Positions 5,923-6,612 of a DNA stretch of 6,612 bases are shown here, piece after piece; position 1 is the first letter of the stretch; each line of letters begins with the position of its first letter. The DNA is from Nodosilinea sp. BSH.14. Lineage in GTDB: Bacteria; Cyanobacteriota; Cyanobacteriia; Phormidesmidales; Phormidesmidaceae. The position numbers and the translations under genes were made by a program. Where the stretch lies: positions 1 through 6,612 of the forward strand of contig JALQST010000178.1 of the NCBI GenBank assembly GCA_023264315.1. Direction: 5' to 3'. Below the pieces are notes generated by a model. The model was given only the letters and a program-made list of their open reading frames with translations, made no database searches and was not told the origin of the DNA.

Positions 5923-5985
5923 CCCAATCAACGAAAAGAGGCCACCGATTAGGAGCCTCTTTTTTGTTGCGCCTAGTTGATTGGG
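5923..5985. repeat. Outer inverted repeat enclosing the terminator
   Basis: CCCAATCAAC (5923-5932) and GTTGATTGGG (5976-5985) form a perfect 10-bp inverted repeat around the terminator hairpin, so a second, outer stem can form, asymmetric on the right by a 12-nt spacer. Confidence 0.75.
5934..5966 (+). terminator. Rho-independent terminator after tRNA-Arg, possibly bidirectional
   Basis: A 9-bp perfect stem AAAAGAGGC (5934-5942) with GCCTCTTTT (5955-5963) and a 12-nt loop is followed by a T-run (5960-5965). It ends tRNA-Arg transcription. On the minus strand the same stem finishes in TTTT then CGTT, so it could also stop transcripts arriving from the small ORF at 6240-6118. Confidence 0.85.
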
Positions 5986-6048
5986 ACTGAAACCCCTGCC
6001 CCTGAAGGCTTGGTGGGCTGTGGGGGGTGTGCGTTCTAGCCACCCGGA

Positions 6049-6093
6049 GCGGTACCCCCGCAAAATGCACCCGAGCCCAGCGGGAGGTACCGC
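6049..6093. repeat. GC-rich hairpin in the gap downstream of the small ORF
   Basis: GCGGTACC (6049-6056) pairs with GGTACCGC (6086-6093), and the stem extends through CCCGC/GCGGG with a single bulged base, giving about 13 bp around an 18-nt loop. There is no T-run on either strand, so it is not a standard terminator. Next to it are two CCTAGG palindromes and a GGGGC/GCCCC mini-hairpin near 6121-6135. The stretch 5986-6117 otherwise holds no ORF I can support. Confidence 0.55.
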
Positions 6094-6117
6094 CCGAGCG
6101 ACAGCCTAGGACAGCGC

Positions 6118-6240
6118 CTAGGGGCCGTCTGCCCCGTTCAGTTCTTGGGTGGAGCGCTCTAGCATAGCGGCGCGGCGCTGTTGCTGTTGTTGGCGGGTGC
6201 GGGCGACGAGGCGTCGGGCGGCATCTTGGGTGAAGTTCAT
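6118..6240 (-). CDS. Small unrecognised protein, 40 residues
   Basis: ATG 6240 opens a 40-codon frame ending in TAG (6118-6120). I do not recognise the product. It begins MNFTQDAARRLVARTRQQQQ, continues with an Arg/Gln-rich segment (QRRAAMLERSTQEL) and ends NGADGP. Residues about 4-34 look helical and amphipathic, strongly basic, with five consecutive Gln; there is no signal peptide or membrane segment. The best evidence is translational: AGGAGAG lies a few bases before ATG, the strongest Shine-Dalgarno in the window apart from that of ribH. A TACAAT box (6283-6288, minus) could be its -10. It is divergent from the DUF6671-like gene. It could be a real small protein, the remnant of a longer gene, or a leader peptide for the structured RNA downstream; conservation is unknown to me. 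Confidence 0.45.
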   Translation of the reverse strand: MNFTQDAARRLVARTRQQQQQRRAAMLERSTQELNGADGP

Positions 6241-6282
6241 AGATCTCTCCTAAAACCGTATTCAAAGTTACAGAATTTCCCC

Positions 6283-6296
6283 ATTGTAGTCATAAT
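6283..6296. promoter_or_regulatory. Back-to-back -10 boxes of the small ORF and DUF6671-like gene
   Basis: CATAAT (6291-6296) on plus and TACAAT (6283-6288 read on minus) each match the -10 consensus at five of six positions and are 2 bp apart, in the gap between two divergent starts. Matching -35 boxes are poor (TTACAG 17 nt upstream for plus, none good for minus). If both work, the two polymerases could not bind at once. Confidence 0.35.
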
Positions 6297-6405
6297 GTTT
6301 TAGCTGTGGGTTAAGACCGGTTAAACGTGGAGCCGATGTTGTCCCCAGCAGTAGGGTAGGGCTGCATTGCGAGGGTAGTGGCCCCAACCTTCCCCTGTAG
6401 ATGCT

Positions 6406-6612
6406 ATGCCTATGACCGACCTATTTATGAACCGGGTGGCCGTTCTAGCCACCATGCACCGCAAGGAGCAGGCCATAGCTCCCCTGCTGGAAGCCGAGTT
6501 GGGCCTCACCATCACCGTGCCCCCTGGGTTCGATACCGATGGGTTTGGAACCTTTACCGGCGAAATCAAGCGGCCCGCCGACCAATTGGCCACCGCCCGC
6601 CTCAAGGCCGAG
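6406..6612 (+). CDS. Conserved hypothetical protein, DUF6671-like (N-terminal part, runs off right edge)
   Basis: The frame is open from ATG 6406 to the window end (69 codons) after an in-frame TAG at 6376-6378. Visible blocks are NRVAVLATMHRKEQAIAPLL and a GFDTDGFGTFTGEIKRPADQ stretch, followed by LATARLKAE. From memory these match the start of a protein family common in cyanobacteria and annotated DUF6671, where VAVLATMH.KE and FGTFT.EIKR recur; no function is known to me. In-frame ATGs at 6406, 6412 and 6427 all could start; none has a clear Shine-Dalgarno, and homologues seem to begin close to the RVAVLATMH block. I kept the first. It is divergent from the 40-codon ORF, with a possible CATAAT -10 at 6291-6296. 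The family name is a recollection; the coding call itself is firm. Confidence 0.75.
   Translation, partial: MPMTDLFMNRVAVLATMHRKEQAIAPLLEAELGLTITVPPGFDTDGFGTFTGEIKRPADQLATARLKAE

Noticed and set aside
5855..6265. Minus-strand 136-codon frame ending in GGIRTPDTVVRSHVL
   Set aside because: It starts at a TTG, reads antisense through the terminator and tRNA-Arg, and its C-terminus is the well-known spurious GIRTPD-type peptide produced by translating the reverse strand of a tRNA gene. The 40-codon frame in the same region has a better start.
6032..6453. 13-bp direct repeat CGTTCTAGCCACC at 6032-6044 and 6441-6453
   Set aside because: One such match is not unexpected by chance in 6.6 kb, the flanks do not extend the match, and the second copy is ordinary coding sequence.
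1..6612. CRISPR array, prophage, toxin-antitoxin or defence system
   Set aside because: No regularly spaced repeats, integrase, transposase, Cas or toxin-like frames were found on either strand.

Overview
The window looks like chromosomal DNA of a cyanobacterium outside the marine picocyanobacterial group. It carries psbZ, a photosystem II subunit gene found only in oxygenic phototrophs. It also carries a CCA-adding enzyme fused to DHH/DHHA1 and CBS domains, tRNA genes with no encoded CCA, and short hairpin repeats of the kind scattered through filamentous cyanobacterial genomes. Genus cannot be fixed from this sequence. The content is mostly housekeeping; no defence system, CRISPR array, prophage or transposase was seen.

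Layout: (1) 1-431, minus: the 5' part of a gene for a protein-kinase-like fold with a degraded ATP site, running off the left edge. (2) 588-3587, minus: a 999-residue DHH-DHHA1-CBS-CBS-tRNA nucleotidyltransferase whose DHHA1 domain is split by a low-complexity insert, part of which is encoded by a hairpin repeat. (3) 3887-4075, plus: psbZ. (4) 4121-4316: two neighbouring hairpin repeat elements filling the psbZ-ribH gap. (5) 4396-4962, plus: ribH, riboflavin synthase beta subunit. (6) 5122-5193, plus: tRNA-Gly(GCC), preceded by a consensus -35 box and two nested dyads. (7) 5243-5743, minus: moaC, molybdenum cofactor synthesis. (8) 5836-5909, plus: tRNA-Arg(ACG), followed by a strong hairpin terminator that sits inside a second, outer inverted repeat. 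(9) 6118-6240, minus: an unrecognised 40-codon small ORF with a good Shine-Dalgarno. (10) 6406 to the right edge, plus: the start of a conserved hypothetical gene, probably the DUF6671 family.

Most genes look like independent transcription units. The CCA enzyme and psbZ are divergent, moaC and tRNA-Arg are divergent, tRNA-Gly and moaC converge, and the small ORF and the DUF6671-like gene are divergent. There is one functional link: both tRNA genes lack a templated CCA end, so their transcripts need the kind of enzyme encoded at 588-3587. The items most worth a second look are the hairpin repeat translated inside the DHHA1 domain, the small ORF with its structured downstream region, the nested terminator, and the dyads at the tRNA-Gly promoter.
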